Assembly: GCA_947476255.1 (NCBI GenBank)
Contig: CANJPY010000009.1
Location: 1-64,000 of the forward strand
DNA: 64,000 nt
Direction of reading: 5' to 3'
Source: Chthoniobacteraceae bacterium
Lineage (GTDB): Bacteria; Verrucomicrobiota; Verrucomicrobiia; Chthoniobacterales; Chthoniobacteraceae
Part shown: positions 16,368 through 25,242 of the stretch, in pieces
How positions within the stretch are numbered: the first letter of the stretch is position 1
Layout of the letters: each line of letters starts with the position of its first letter
Made by a program: the position numbers and the translations under genes
The notes under the pieces: model-generated
What the model was told of the DNA's origin: nothing
Databases searched by the model: none
The model's input: the letters and a program-made list of their open reading frames with translations, nothing else

Positions 16368-17601
16368 GCAGGTTCGTGGAATAATTGGCAGCGCCCCCGC
16401 CCGCACGGGTTCCGGTCGAGAAACACCCCTGAATCAAATAGCCGCCAGTCGGCGCTTCCCAGTCCAGCATTTCACCAGCCACAAAAACGCCGGGAAGACA
16501 GCAAAGCATCAACTGCTCGTCTAATGCGCTCCAATCGACCCCGCCCGCCGTCGAAATCGCCTCAGACAGCGGGCGTGGTCCGAGGAGCGGTATCGGGCAA
16601 CTCTTCACAAATTGGGCCGCTTCCGCTCCTGAGGCAAAAGGCGCCGTACCACGCATTCTCTTTAAGAGCCACACCGCAGATTCCCCCAGTCGCCACCTCT
16701 TACCTCCTTCCTCAAGGTAATGACGACGCGCACTCCCCAGTCGAGCCACCAAGCTCGCCTCGCTGGAATCAGGCTTAAAGTCCAGCGTCAAAACCGGTTT
16801 TTGCATCTCCCGCAACGCCCCCGTGAGCGCATAAACAATGCCTCCCTCCAGGCCGTACCGGGTCACGAGAAGCTCCCCCCGGACTGTTTCACCTCCAGCG
16901 CTGCCACTCACATTTTTAAGCGGTTTTCCTTCGACCTGCTCCAGCAAATCCTGAGGCCAAGCCACTTCCCAGCCACAATTGGAAGGCAATAACGGGCTTA
17001 CCGGCACCCCGCACGTATCCAGCGCCTGCACCCAATCTCCTGCAGAACCAGTTTGAGGCCACGAACCACCTCCCAGCGCCAAAACCACCGCATCCGCATT
17101 CACCTGCCTCAGTGCCCCGTCCAATGTAAAATCGAGCTCGATTCCCTTGGCCCGCCTGAGCGCTTGCAACCGGTGTCGCATCCGGAAATCCACCCCAGCC
17201 GCACGCAGCCTCGCCACCCAGCGGCGCAGAAGTTGGGCGGACTTTAGCTCCACGGGGTAAACCCGTCCTGTACTGGCCACAAATGTCTCCACCCCAAGTC
17301 CGCGTGCCCAATTCCTGAGCTCCCCCGGGCTGAAGCCATCGAGCAATGAGCTCCATCGCGCCAGAGTTTGGGGAGAGGCCGCGTGGGCACTGTCCCCTCC
17401 AGAACGATACCTCCCTACAAAGCACTCAAACGGCTCTTCGTGGGTTATATTCATTCCCCCTTTGCCTGCCACGAGGAATTTCCGTCCCACGGAAGGTTTT
17501 GCATCAAAAACGGTAACTTTTGCCCCCTGCAAGACCGCTACTTCAGCCGCGCGCAGCCCAGCCGGCCCACCCCCAACCACAGCCACATTGATCAAACTCA
17601 C
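16360..17601 (-). CDS. TIGR03862/HI0933-type FAD-dependent flavoprotein
   Basis: A 413-residue flavoprotein with an N-terminal Rossmann dinucleotide motif VVGGGPAGLRAAEVA, the family motif VGRKFLVAGKGGMNITHEE, and the C-terminal FAD block GVFVAGEMLDWEAPTGGYLI. This matches the HI0933/YhiN (BaiN-like) group, and the VGRKFLVAGKGG form is typical of the TIGR03862 subgroup. The reaction is not known for most members. The start appears to be GTG 17601. It follows the two M24 peptidase genes on the same strand after only 16 bp, so it may share their transcript. Confidence 0.88.
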   Translation of the reverse strand: MSLINVAVVGGGPAGLRAAEVAVLQGAKVTVFDAKPSVGRKFLVAGKGGMNITHEEPFECFVGRYRSGGDSAHAASPQTLARWSSLLDGFSPGELRNWARGLGVETFVASTGRVYPVELKSAQLLRRWVARLRAAGVDFRMRHRLQALRRAKGIELDFTLDGALRQVNADAVVLALGGGSWPQTGSAGDWVQALDTCGVPVSPLLPSNCGWEVAWPQDLLEQVEGKPLKNVSGSAGGETVRGELLVTRYGLEGGIVYALTGALREMQKPVLTLDFKPDSSEASLVARLGSARRHYLEEGGKRWRLGESAVWLLKRMRGTAPFASGAEAAQFVKSCPIPLLGPRPLSEAISTAGGVDWSALDEQLMLCCLPGVFVAGEMLDWEAPTGGYLIQGCFSTGTRAGGGAANYSTNLQK

Positions 17602-17617
17602 GACGCTTAAAATAAAC

Positions 17618-18733
17618 TCACACCTCCAACACCACCGGAGCGTCGGAGAGCAATTTGATCCCCTTGGCCGTCACCACCACCACATCCTCTATCCTCGCCC
17701 CCCCGACCCCGGGCCAGTAGATCCCCGGTTCCACGGTCAATACTTGACCAACCTTGAAAACGGTGGCGCCAAACCTCGGCGACTCATGGAGCTCCAGCCC
17801 AAGACCGTGCCCCGTTCCATGAAAGAATCCACGCCAGCGCCCATTGTGCTGCTCGGTCGGAAAACCCTGAACTTGAAAATATTCCCGCACTTCTTCATGC
17901 AAACTCTTTCCGGATCCTCCGGGCTTCATACTCTTGAGCACATGCCGCTGGCCGGCACGCACCGTTTCCCATAAATGCCTCTGGGCGTCGGTTGCCCTGC
18001 CCCGCACCACAGTCCGCGTCATATCACCATAATACCCAGAACGCAAATCTCTTGGAAATACGTCCAAAATAATCAGCTCCCCTCCCCTCAGCGGCCCAGA
18101 GCCACGCTCATGCGGATCACACGCCTGCGCGCCCCCCGCCACAATCGTATTCGCTGGCTGCCCGCCCGCCCGCAGCACCGCAGAATCAATCTCTGCGCGA
18201 AGGCGTTCCGAGGTCAGGACAGATCCTCCCCAGAACAACTGCTTGCGGACTCCCTCGCTGGCTGCGGAAAGCACCTCCACGCCGCGCGCTATCCCCGCAG
18301 CGGTGATTTGCAGGGCTTGTTTGAGATGCCGTATTTCAGCCGCGCCTTTGGTCTCCCGAGCGCTCCAGAATAACCCCTCGATACTATCCAGATGGATTCC
18401 ACCTGCCTCAAGCTTCCGGGCAAGCCCAAGCGGAAAGTTCTGCGGCACCTCCACGGAGGCAATCTTCTTCCGCTTTAAAAAGGCGGGAAGCCACGTCCCC
18501 ACGTCGCTGGAACCCTTTAGCTTCAGGCTTTTTATCTCATCAGAGACGGCCAAAACCTCATCCACTTTCGCCTGTTTCCTCCCGCGATCCACCTCAAGGT
18601 CATTTAAAAGGATGGTACGCTTCCCTCGATGCTCCAAAAAAACGAACGCATCCGGCACAAACATTCCTGCGGCATAAAGCATGTCCGGATCATGCTCGGA
18701 ATCGGCGTAGATAAGTCGGGTTGCAGGGAACAT
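17618..18733 (-). CDS. M24 family Xaa-Pro peptidase (creatinase fold)
   Basis: A 371-residue metallopeptidase of the pita-bread fold. The dinuclear metal ligands are all present: Asp in LIILDVFP, Asp in YGDMTRTVV, His in FHGTGHGLG, Glu in LTVEPGIYW and Glu in ARIEDVV. It should cleave X-Pro dipeptides or N-terminal X-Pro bonds in the cytoplasm. The start ATG 18733 gives a natural N-terminus; GTG 18775 is possible and lies 10 bp after the upstream gene's stop. It forms a tandem with a second M24 enzyme of a different subgroup. Confidence 0.88.
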   Translation of the reverse strand: MFPATRLIYADSEHDPDMLYAAGMFVPDAFVFLEHRGKRTILLNDLEVDRGRKQAKVDEVLAVSDEIKSLKLKGSSDVGTWLPAFLKRKKIASVEVPQNFPLGLARKLEAGGIHLDSIEGLFWSARETKGAAEIRHLKQALQITAAGIARGVEVLSAASEGVRKQLFWGGSVLTSERLRAEIDSAVLRAGGQPANTIVAGGAQACDPHERGSGPLRGGELIILDVFPRDLRSGYYGDMTRTVVRGRATDAQRHLWETVRAGQRHVLKSMKPGGSGKSLHEEVREYFQVQGFPTEQHNGRWRGFFHGTGHGLGLELHESPRFGATVFKVGQVLTVEPGIYWPGVGGARIEDVVVVTAKGIKLLSDAPVVLEV

Positions 18734-18784
18734 GGAGCGTTTTTGAGAAATAACACACTCACCGCCAAGAATCACGCAGTGAAT

Positions 18785-20080
18785 CTAGCGCAGGCCCGCA
18801 CCCATCAACGCCTCGATCTCCTCCGCCTCTACAGGGATGCCGGCGGTGAGATCCACCGGCCCTTGCCCGGAGACGAGCACATCGTTTTCCAACCGAATCC
18901 CAAATCCCTCCTCCGGAATGTAAATGCCCGGTTCCACCGTAAGCACCCATCCCTCGCAAAACGGAGTGTGCGTGTAACCCAGATCATGCACGTCAATGCC
19001 AAGGGGATGCCCAAGACCGTGCATGAAATATTTGAGGCAGGCAGGCTTATCCTGCGTCTGTTTCTTGATGTCCGCCTTTTTAAGCAGCCCCAATTCGAGC
19101 AGTTCCTCACTCATGAGCGCCTGCGCCTCACGCTGCCAGTCACGCGCCAACTTCCCCGGCACCGCACCTGCAATTCCAGCGCGCATCACCCGCAACACAG
19201 CATTGTACACCTGCTTTTGACGGCGGCTGAACCGCCCCCCCACCGGAATGGTCCGCGTCACGTCCGCGGAATAATTTGCGTATTTCGCTCCGACATCCAG
19301 CAGCAGCAGGTCCCCCGCCTTACATGTGCGGTTGTTCTGGTGATAGTGAAGCACGCAGGAGTTTGCTCCCGATGCGATGATCGGAGAAAAGGCAAACGCG
19401 GCGTGGTTGCGAATGAACTCGTGCGCAAATTCAGCCTCCACCTCGGCCTCGTTCACCTTTGGCTTCACAAACCGCAACACCCGCCGGAGAGCGGAATCCG
19501 TAATTGCGACGGCTTTGCGCAACAGCGCAATCTCTTCTTTTGATTTCACTACCCTCAATTGGTGCAGCAAGCGGGCCAGACGCCGGTATTCATGCAAGGG
19601 ATAACGCCTGCGGCAGTCCGCCGCAAAACGGGCATCCCGAGTTTCCACCTCGATCACGGCGCGGGGATGTTCGTTGCTATTGAGGTAAACCTGCTCCACC
19701 TCGCACATGAGTGTATGAAAAATGGAGGGGAATTCCGAAAGCCACTTCACATTTTTAATGCCCGAAATCTTTGCTGCATCCTCTCGGGTGTGCTTGTAGC
19801 CCTCCCAAATTTTGAGGGATTCATTGGGCTGCCGAATAAAAAGGATCTCGCGCATGCGCTCGTGAAAAACGCCCGGAGCCAGGAGCAGGATGCTCTCTTC
19901 CTGCTGGATTCCAGATAGATAAAAAAGGTCTGAATTCGCAAATGCCGGCAGTGTTGCATCTGCATTGAGTGGCAGCGGGTCATTGGCATTCAGAATCACC
20001 AGTGAATTTTTTGGAAGCAGGGCTGCGAGCCTTTCGCGGTTCTGCGAAAACAGGAGAGAAGGGATTGAGGTGTGACGCAT
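18785..20080 (-). CDS. pepP: Xaa-Pro aminopeptidase (aminopeptidase P, M24B)
   Basis: About 431 residues from ATG 20080. It has an N-terminal AMP_N-type domain (RHTSIPSLLFSQNRERLAAL, SDLFYLSGIQQEESILLL) followed by the catalytic domain with Asp in LLLLDVGA, Asp in SADVTRT, His in FMHGLGHPLG, Glu in LTVEPGIYIP and Glu in RLENDVLV. Aminopeptidase P removes the N-terminal residue before proline using two Mn/Zn ions. The frame is open back to 20203, but that would overlap the divergent SDR promoter and precede the domain. The downstream M24 gene follows within about 50 bp. Confidence 0.92.
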   Translation of the reverse strand: MRHTSIPSLLFSQNRERLAALLPKNSLVILNANDPLPLNADATLPAFANSDLFYLSGIQQEESILLLAPGVFHERMREILFIRQPNESLKIWEGYKHTREDAAKISGIKNVKWLSEFPSIFHTLMCEVEQVYLNSNEHPRAVIEVETRDARFAADCRRRYPLHEYRRLARLLHQLRVVKSKEEIALLRKAVAITDSALRRVLRFVKPKVNEAEVEAEFAHEFIRNHAAFAFSPIIASGANSCVLHYHQNNRTCKAGDLLLLDVGAKYANYSADVTRTIPVGGRFSRRQKQVYNAVLRVMRAGIAGAVPGKLARDWQREAQALMSEELLELGLLKKADIKKQTQDKPACLKYFMHGLGHPLGIDVHDLGYTHTPFCEGWVLTVEPGIYIPEEGFGIRLENDVLVSGQGPVDLTAGIPVEAEEIEALMGAGLR

Positions 20081-20248
20081 GAATGTTTCGACATCTTTTC
20101 CACTCCCAACAAACACGCCAAGTGTTTTCCCACAGTGACTCCAGACAAACAGACCGTCGGCACGCATGACTCTAGCGCCCACCAGAATTCCCTCACCACG
20201 CAAAAGTTCTGCGCGAATTCATTCGTCCCTTGTGATACACACCTGAAC

Positions 20249-21016
20249 GTGAATTCACCCTCATCTTTATCCCTCCCCACCTGGCCAGAACAGACCGCAG
20301 TGATCACCGGCGGTGCCGACGGACTCGGCTTTGCTCTCGCGCAAAAACTCGCCACCCGCGGAGTCACCGTGGCCGTCCTGGACGTCAACCCCGCAAAGCT
20401 CAGCGAAGCACAAAACCTTCTGGGCGAGAATGCAATCTGCCTCAGAGTGGATGTCACCAATGCTGACGAAGTCCATGCCGCCGCCCAGTGCATTGTGGAA
20501 CGCACCGGACGGATTGATGTGCTCGTGAACTGCGCAGGCATCACGGGGAAAACGAACATTAAGAGCCTTGAGGTGGAACTCGCTGACTTTGACCGTGTCT
20601 TCGCCTTAAACGTGAAAGGCTCCCTTCTCACATTCCAGGCTTTTGTGCCTCATATGCTGAAGCGTGATTACGGCAGGGTCCTTCATATGGCCTCGATTGC
20701 CGGGAAAGAGGGAAATGCGGGCATGCTCGCCTACTCCGCGTCCAAGGCGGCCGTCATTGGCATGACGAAAGTCCAGGGCAAAGAATATGCCGACACCGGA
20801 CTGCGCGTGAATGCACTGGCCCCGGCCGTCATCAGAACCGCCATTCACGACCACATGCCCGCGGAACAAATCAAGTACATGACGGACAAAATCCCGCTGA
20901 AACGCTGTGGCACCCTGGACGAATTTGCCGCACTCGCGGAGTTTATCGTATCGCCCGAAAACACCTTCACCACGGGGTTCTGCTTCGACCTCACTGGGGG
21001 CCGCGCCACCTATTAA
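20249..21016 (+). CDS. short-chain dehydrogenase/reductase
   Basis: A classical SDR of about 255 residues read from GTG 20249. The frame runs back to ATG 20072, but the first 59 residues are unlike an SDR and overlap the divergent pepP start. Motifs are VITGGADGLGFALA (NAD(P) binding), VNCAGITG, the catalytic Ser in MASIAG, and YSASK (Tyr-Lys). The C-terminal TTGFCFDLTGGRATY resembles sugar- or ketoacyl-reducing members such as 2-keto-3-deoxy-fuconate dehydrogenases. The substrate is not determinable here. An Asp (VLDVN) after beta-2 suggests NAD(H) preference. Confidence 0.88.
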   Translation: MNSPSSLSLPTWPEQTAVITGGADGLGFALAQKLATRGVTVAVLDVNPAKLSEAQNLLGENAICLRVDVTNADEVHAAAQCIVERTGRIDVLVNCAGITGKTNIKSLEVELADFDRVFALNVKGSLLTFQAFVPHMLKRDYGRVLHMASIAGKEGNAGMLAYSASKAAVIGMTKVQGKEYADTGLRVNALAPAVIRTAIHDHMPAEQIKYMTDKIPLKRCGTLDEFAALAEFIVSPENTFTTGFCFDLTGGRATY

Positions 21017-21039
21017 CCTGCGAAAATTAACCTGCGAAA
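21012..21039. repeat. 14-bp tandem duplication at the SDR stop
   Basis: ATTAACCTGCGAAA is repeated perfectly head-to-tail (21012-21025 and 21026-21039). The first copy contains the SDR stop codon, so the second is non-coding. It looks like a recent slippage duplication. Confidence 0.9.
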
Positions 21040-21134
21040 AACAGCGCGCACGCCCCAATGCCGGAATCAAACGTGGGAAGAGTTTTCGGAAACGCACCGT
21101 TTCGAAAACGCACCATTTGCCTGGCGCGACCTTC

Positions 21135-22535
21135 TCACGCAAGGATCTCTTTCACAACTTCTCCGTAAACATCGGTGAGGCGAAAATCCCTGCCTAGGTG
21201 GCGCCAGGTGAGTTTGGTATGATCCATCCCCAGTTGGTGGAGGATGGTTGCGTGCAGGTCGTGAATATGAACTTTGCCGGAAACGACCCTGTATCCCATC
21301 TCGTCCGTTTCACCATGAGTAAACCCGCCTTTGAAGCCACCACCAGCGACCCAGGAACAGAAGCTCTCAGGCTGGTGCTCGCGGCCGTGTTTGTCGATGG
21401 GCGCAGTGCCACTGAGATCCTGACTCCACGGCGTGCGTCCGAATTCACCACTCCACAACACCAGCGTATCCTCCAGCAACCCACGCGATTTTAAGTCCTT
21501 GAGCAAGGCCGCCACAGGCTGGTCCGTCCGGGCGCACAGTTTGGGAAGGTTTCCACGGATGTCGCCGTGGTGGTCCCAGCCGCCCATCGTCACCTGCACA
21601 AACCGAACACCTGCCTCGCTTAATTTACGAGCCAGCAGACAGGCCCGGGCATTTTTGTCGGTCTCCTTGCCATCGACCCCATAAAGCCTCCTCGTAGCCT
21701 CCGTCTCCTTGGCGATGTCCACGATCTCCGGCGTCGTCGTCTGCATACGAAACGCGAGCTCCAAGTTCTGAATCATCCCCTCCATGCCTGCATCACCGTT
21801 GAGTTCGCCCACCATACGGCGGTTCATCTCCTGCACCAATTCAATGCGCTGACGCTGCACCTCTTCGTTGGGCGAAGCGTTCCGAAGATTTTCAATCGGC
21901 GATATCTTGTCGCTCAGCGGTACGCTCAAGGCCGTTCCTTGGTGAATCGCGGGGAGAAACGCAGATCCGTATTCGCGCACACCGCCGGGCTGGATCGACA
22001 CAAAACTAGGAAGATCCTGATTCTCCGTTCCCAAGCCATAACTCACCCACGCCCCCATGGAAGGTCGGACTTCCGCGAATGTGCCGGTATGAAACTGGAG
22101 CGTGGCTCCCGCGTGCTGCGGATTGTCTGCACTCACCCCCCGCAAGAGGCAGATATCATCAGCCACGCTGGCAAGGTGCGGCATCAAATCTGAAACCCAC
22201 ATGCCGGACTGTCCGCGGGGGCGCACAGGGGCCATCTCCCCGAGAGCCAGATATTTCTCCGTTCCCACCTGGGTCACCTCCGGGCGCAACGGCGAGTTGA
22301 CGGTCTGTCCATGCCTGCTGGTGATGTACGGCTTCGGGTCAAACAGATCCATTTGCGAAGGCCCGCCGGCCATAAACAGAAAAATCACACGCTTCGCCTT
22401 GGCCGCCATTCCTGGGATGCGGGACGCCAGCGGATTCGTGGCCGCTTGAAGAATATCGCCGAGCGCGAGCGCCCCAAAACCGCAAGAAGTACGCTGGAGC
22501 CATTGACGCCGGTTGAACAAAAACGGTTGTTTCAT
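21135..22535 (-). CDS. DUF1501 protein (sulfatase-like fold, Tat-exported)
   Basis: About 466 residues from ATG 22535. The N-terminus FNRRQWLQRTSCGFGALALG is a twin-arginine-like signal, normal for DUF1501 proteins. The body contains FLFMAGGPSQMDLFDPKP, QVTMGGWDHHGD and VLWSGEFGRTPWSQD, all diagnostic of DUF1501, an alkaline-phosphatase/sulfatase-superfamily domain whose reaction is not established. These proteins are almost always encoded beside PSD1/DUF1549-DUF1553 cytochromes, as here: the PSD1 gene ends 20 bp upstream. Export to the periplasm and action with the PSD1 partner are inferred. Confidence 0.93.
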   Translation of the reverse strand: MKQPFLFNRRQWLQRTSCGFGALALGDILQAATNPLASRIPGMAAKAKRVIFLFMAGGPSQMDLFDPKPYITSRHGQTVNSPLRPEVTQVGTEKYLALGEMAPVRPRGQSGMWVSDLMPHLASVADDICLLRGVSADNPQHAGATLQFHTGTFAEVRPSMGAWVSYGLGTENQDLPSFVSIQPGGVREYGSAFLPAIHQGTALSVPLSDKISPIENLRNASPNEEVQRQRIELVQEMNRRMVGELNGDAGMEGMIQNLELAFRMQTTTPEIVDIAKETEATRRLYGVDGKETDKNARACLLARKLSEAGVRFVQVTMGGWDHHGDIRGNLPKLCARTDQPVAALLKDLKSRGLLEDTLVLWSGEFGRTPWSQDLSGTAPIDKHGREHQPESFCSWVAGGGFKGGFTHGETDEMGYRVVSGKVHIHDLHATILHQLGMDHTKLTWRHLGRDFRLTDVYGEVVKEILA

Positions 22536-22555
22536 GGTGCTTTTTGTTTGTGAGA

Positions 22556-25201
22556 TCAGATGCGAAAAACAAATTGGTTCGAGGCGAGCAGACTGTGGCA
22601 CAGCTCCACCCAGGCGAGCCATTCTGCCGCAGGACGCCCTTTGAGAAGCGGTTCCATCTTGTCCAAAAACAGCGCTGCTGTGTTGCGTTCCTCCGCAGTG
22701 ATCGGCCTGCCAAGTGCACGCAGCCAAAGTTCGTCCATACGCTCCTCACGCTGCGGCACGGTGTCCGTCAGATTTTTCGCAAGCGCTCCAGCGCGTTTGC
22801 GCAGGAGCTCGTTGTTGAGAAGAAAGAGCGACTGGGTCGGCACCACTGTCTGCGGTCGCTGCCCGGCGATTTGCGCTGGGTTCACGAAGTCAAAGAAACT
22901 CCGCACCTTGTCCGGCCCGGCAAACCCACTCCTGAGCACAGGCAGATACACCGTACGCTCAAACTCCTGCGAGGCCCTCGGCGCCCGATGGTTGTAATTC
23001 GGCGGGTTCACTCCCTTCGCAGCAAGTGCACCCGTGTTCTCAGGATTCTCCAGCACCAAAGCAGGACCTCCCCCCTCGGACTTCAGCTCGCCGCTCACCG
23101 AAAGCAATGCGTCGCGTATAATCTCAGCATCGAGACGCTGCCGGTTCATCCTCCACAACAACCGGTTGTCAGGATCCGTTTTGAGGGCAACAGCCTCGTT
23201 CACCGAACTCATCCGATACACACGGCTTAAGACAAGCGCACGCATCAGCTTTTTCTGCGACCACCCCTCCCTCATGAATCGAGACGCAAGGTGGTCCAGC
23301 AACTCGGGATGGGAAGGCTGCTCTCCCCGGACTCCATAATAATCGACGCTGCGAACAAGGCCCTCGCCAAAAAGCTTTTGCCAGATGCGATTCACAGTCA
23401 CCCGCGCCGTCAGCGGATTGCGTGGGTCGGCAAGCCAGTCTGCCAGTTGCAACCGTCCGCTTTGCCCCTCGGGAATCTTCGGGAACGGCGCCCACGCCGC
23501 CGCACGCATTGGCCCGCGAGGCATCACGGGGCCCAAGGCATACGGGTTCCCTCGGATGTACACGGGCATGTCCTCCGTTTTTACCCCATCCTTCATGGCA
23601 AAAGCCTTCGGCACCTTGGAGCGGAAGAACTCGGCATGTTGTATTTCAGCGGCGAGTTTCTTTAACTTCTCAGCCAAGGTATCACGTTTTTTGACGAGCG
23701 CCTCCTTGTCCAAGACCGCCCCCTCGCCAACTAACTGCGCCGGCTCTGGACTGGCTTCCGGTTGCGCACCGGAACTCTCCGAATGCGATTTCTCCTTAGT
23801 CAATTGCGGCGTATGACCTCCGCCAGTTTTCGGAGCTTTAGAGAACTCGCTCACCGAGGCTTTCGACTGCACTGCATCCGCATTTTTCTCGAGCCTTGCC
23901 AACTCCTCCGAAAGCGTATTTTTTTCGGCAATAAGACGCGTTTGATCCGCTTTGAGGGAGGCGATTTTCCGCTCCTGCTCAGCCTCCTGCTCCTGCCGTC
24001 GCACCAATTGCTCGGGCGTTTCGGGCAGTTCGGTCGTGTTCAGACTACTCCAAACTCCATGGGAAGTCTTGTAGGTCGAAGGCGAACTGCGCAGCATCCC
24101 AGCGATTCCATAATAATCCTCCAGCGCGATGGGATCGAACTTGTGATCGTGGCAGCGCACGCACCCCATCGTCATCCCCATAAACACGGTGCCTATCTTG
24201 CTTATTTGGGAGTCAATGTGATCCGCCTCCATTTTGGCTTTGTCCGGATTCACAATTTCAACATCCCCCACCATGAGAAAGCCAGTGGCAGTGAGCTTTT
24301 CAGCGCGGTCTGCCACCGACTTGGCAGGCAGCAAGTCGCCCGCAATCTGCTCACGCACAAACACGTCAAACGGCTTGTCCTTGTTGAACGCTTCAATGAG
24401 GTAGTCCCGATACCGCCAGGAATGCTCGGCAAAAACTTCGTTGGAAGTCCCCATCATATCGGAATACCCAGTCAGGTCCTGCCAGTGGCGCGCCCATCGC
24501 TCCCCAAAGGCGCGCGAGCCAAGAATACGGTCCACAACCTTCTCCCACGCATCAGGAGCATTGTCATGGATGAAGGCGCGAATCTCCTCCGGCTTTGGTG
24601 GAAGTCCCGTGAGATCCAGACTCACCCGACGGAGCCACACAAACTTGTCGGCGTCCGCCGCAGGCTTGAGGGACGCGTTTTCGAGCTTTGTCAGGATAAA
24701 ACTGTCGACGGCGTCCCGCGGCCACGCACGATCCCTAACCTCTGGAACGGCCGGATCTCTCACGGGTTGAAAGGCCCAGAATTTACGCCCTTCTTCAATG
24801 TCGATGGTCCGCTTTTTCCCAGCTCCCGCGAAGCCTCGGGGATCCGATGCGCCAGTCTTAACCCATTGCTCCAGAATCGCGATTTCCTCAGCCGGAAGCT
24901 TTGCCTTGGGCGGCATCGCAAAATCTGCATCCAAATATCGAACCGCTTTAATCAAAAGGCTTTTCTCCAAATCGCCCGGATGAATCGCAGGGCCATTATC
25001 GCCTCCCTGCTCCCACCCGCTGCGCGAATCCAACGCCAGCCCACCCTTGATTTTTTTGTCGTGAGAATGGCACTCATGACAACGCTTCAGAAAAATGGGT
25101 TGTACTTTGGATTCAAAAAATGCATCACCCCCGGCGGGCAAATCAGCGGCGGATGCTGCCCCCGCAAGACCCAAAACAGCGGCGAGAATACGATACTTCA
25201 T
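22556..25201 (-). CDS. PSD1 and planctomycete cytochrome c domain protein
   Basis: About 881 residues. A signal peptide (cleavage near ASA-A) is followed by a planctomycete-type cytochrome c module with heme motif CHECH (FLKRCHECHSHDKKIKGGL). A DUF1549 domain contains a second CxxCH (MGCVRCHDHKFDPI), a charged coiled-coil-like insert spans roughly residues 410-530, and the C-terminal DUF1553 domain has the RVTVNRIWQKLFGEGLV block. Such proteins are expanded in Planctomycetes and Verrucomicrobiota and are linked to glycan breakdown, but their chemistry is unknown. The start ATG 25201 is chosen because it begins the signal peptide; an upstream TTG at 25246 would not. It precedes the DUF1501 gene in the operon. 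Confidence 0.95.
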   Translation of the reverse strand: MKYRILAAVLGLAGAASAADLPAGGDAFFESKVQPIFLKRCHECHSHDKKIKGGLALDSRSGWEQGGDNGPAIHPGDLEKSLLIKAVRYLDADFAMPPKAKLPAEEIAILEQWVKTGASDPRGFAGAGKKRTIDIEEGRKFWAFQPVRDPAVPEVRDRAWPRDAVDSFILTKLENASLKPAADADKFVWLRRVSLDLTGLPPKPEEIRAFIHDNAPDAWEKVVDRILGSRAFGERWARHWQDLTGYSDMMGTSNEVFAEHSWRYRDYLIEAFNKDKPFDVFVREQIAGDLLPAKSVADRAEKLTATGFLMVGDVEIVNPDKAKMEADHIDSQISKIGTVFMGMTMGCVRCHDHKFDPIALEDYYGIAGMLRSSPSTYKTSHGVWSSLNTTELPETPEQLVRRQEQEAEQERKIASLKADQTRLIAEKNTLSEELARLEKNADAVQSKASVSEFSKAPKTGGGHTPQLTKEKSHSESSGAQPEASPEPAQLVGEGAVLDKEALVKKRDTLAEKLKKLAAEIQHAEFFRSKVPKAFAMKDGVKTEDMPVYIRGNPYALGPVMPRGPMRAAAWAPFPKIPEGQSGRLQLADWLADPRNPLTARVTVNRIWQKLFGEGLVRSVDYYGVRGEQPSHPELLDHLASRFMREGWSQKKLMRALVLSRVYRMSSVNEAVALKTDPDNRLLWRMNRQRLDAEIIRDALLSVSGELKSEGGGPALVLENPENTGALAAKGVNPPNYNHRAPRASQEFERTVYLPVLRSGFAGPDKVRSFFDFVNPAQIAGQRPQTVVPTQSLFLLNNELLRKRAGALAKNLTDTVPQREERMDELWLRALGRPITAEERNTAALFLDKMEPLLKGRPAAEWLAWVELCHSLLASNQFVFRI

Positions 25202-25242
25202 GGTGTAAAGTGATTTTACCGATTCTCGAAAGCAGGTGGCAT

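Noticed and set aside
16017-16778. 253-residue open frame on the plus strand
   Set aside because: It overlaps flagellin in another frame and the flavoprotein antisense, and crosses the terminator. It is a shadow of high G+C genes.
18629-19543. 304-residue open frame on the plus strand
   Set aside because: It is antisense to both M24 peptidases, whose metal ligands are complete. The translation is His/Arg-rich and unlike a protein.
23762-25213. 483-residue open frame antisense to the PSD1 gene
   Set aside because: The minus strand encodes a full PSD1 protein with heme motifs. The plus-strand frame exists only because of codon bias.
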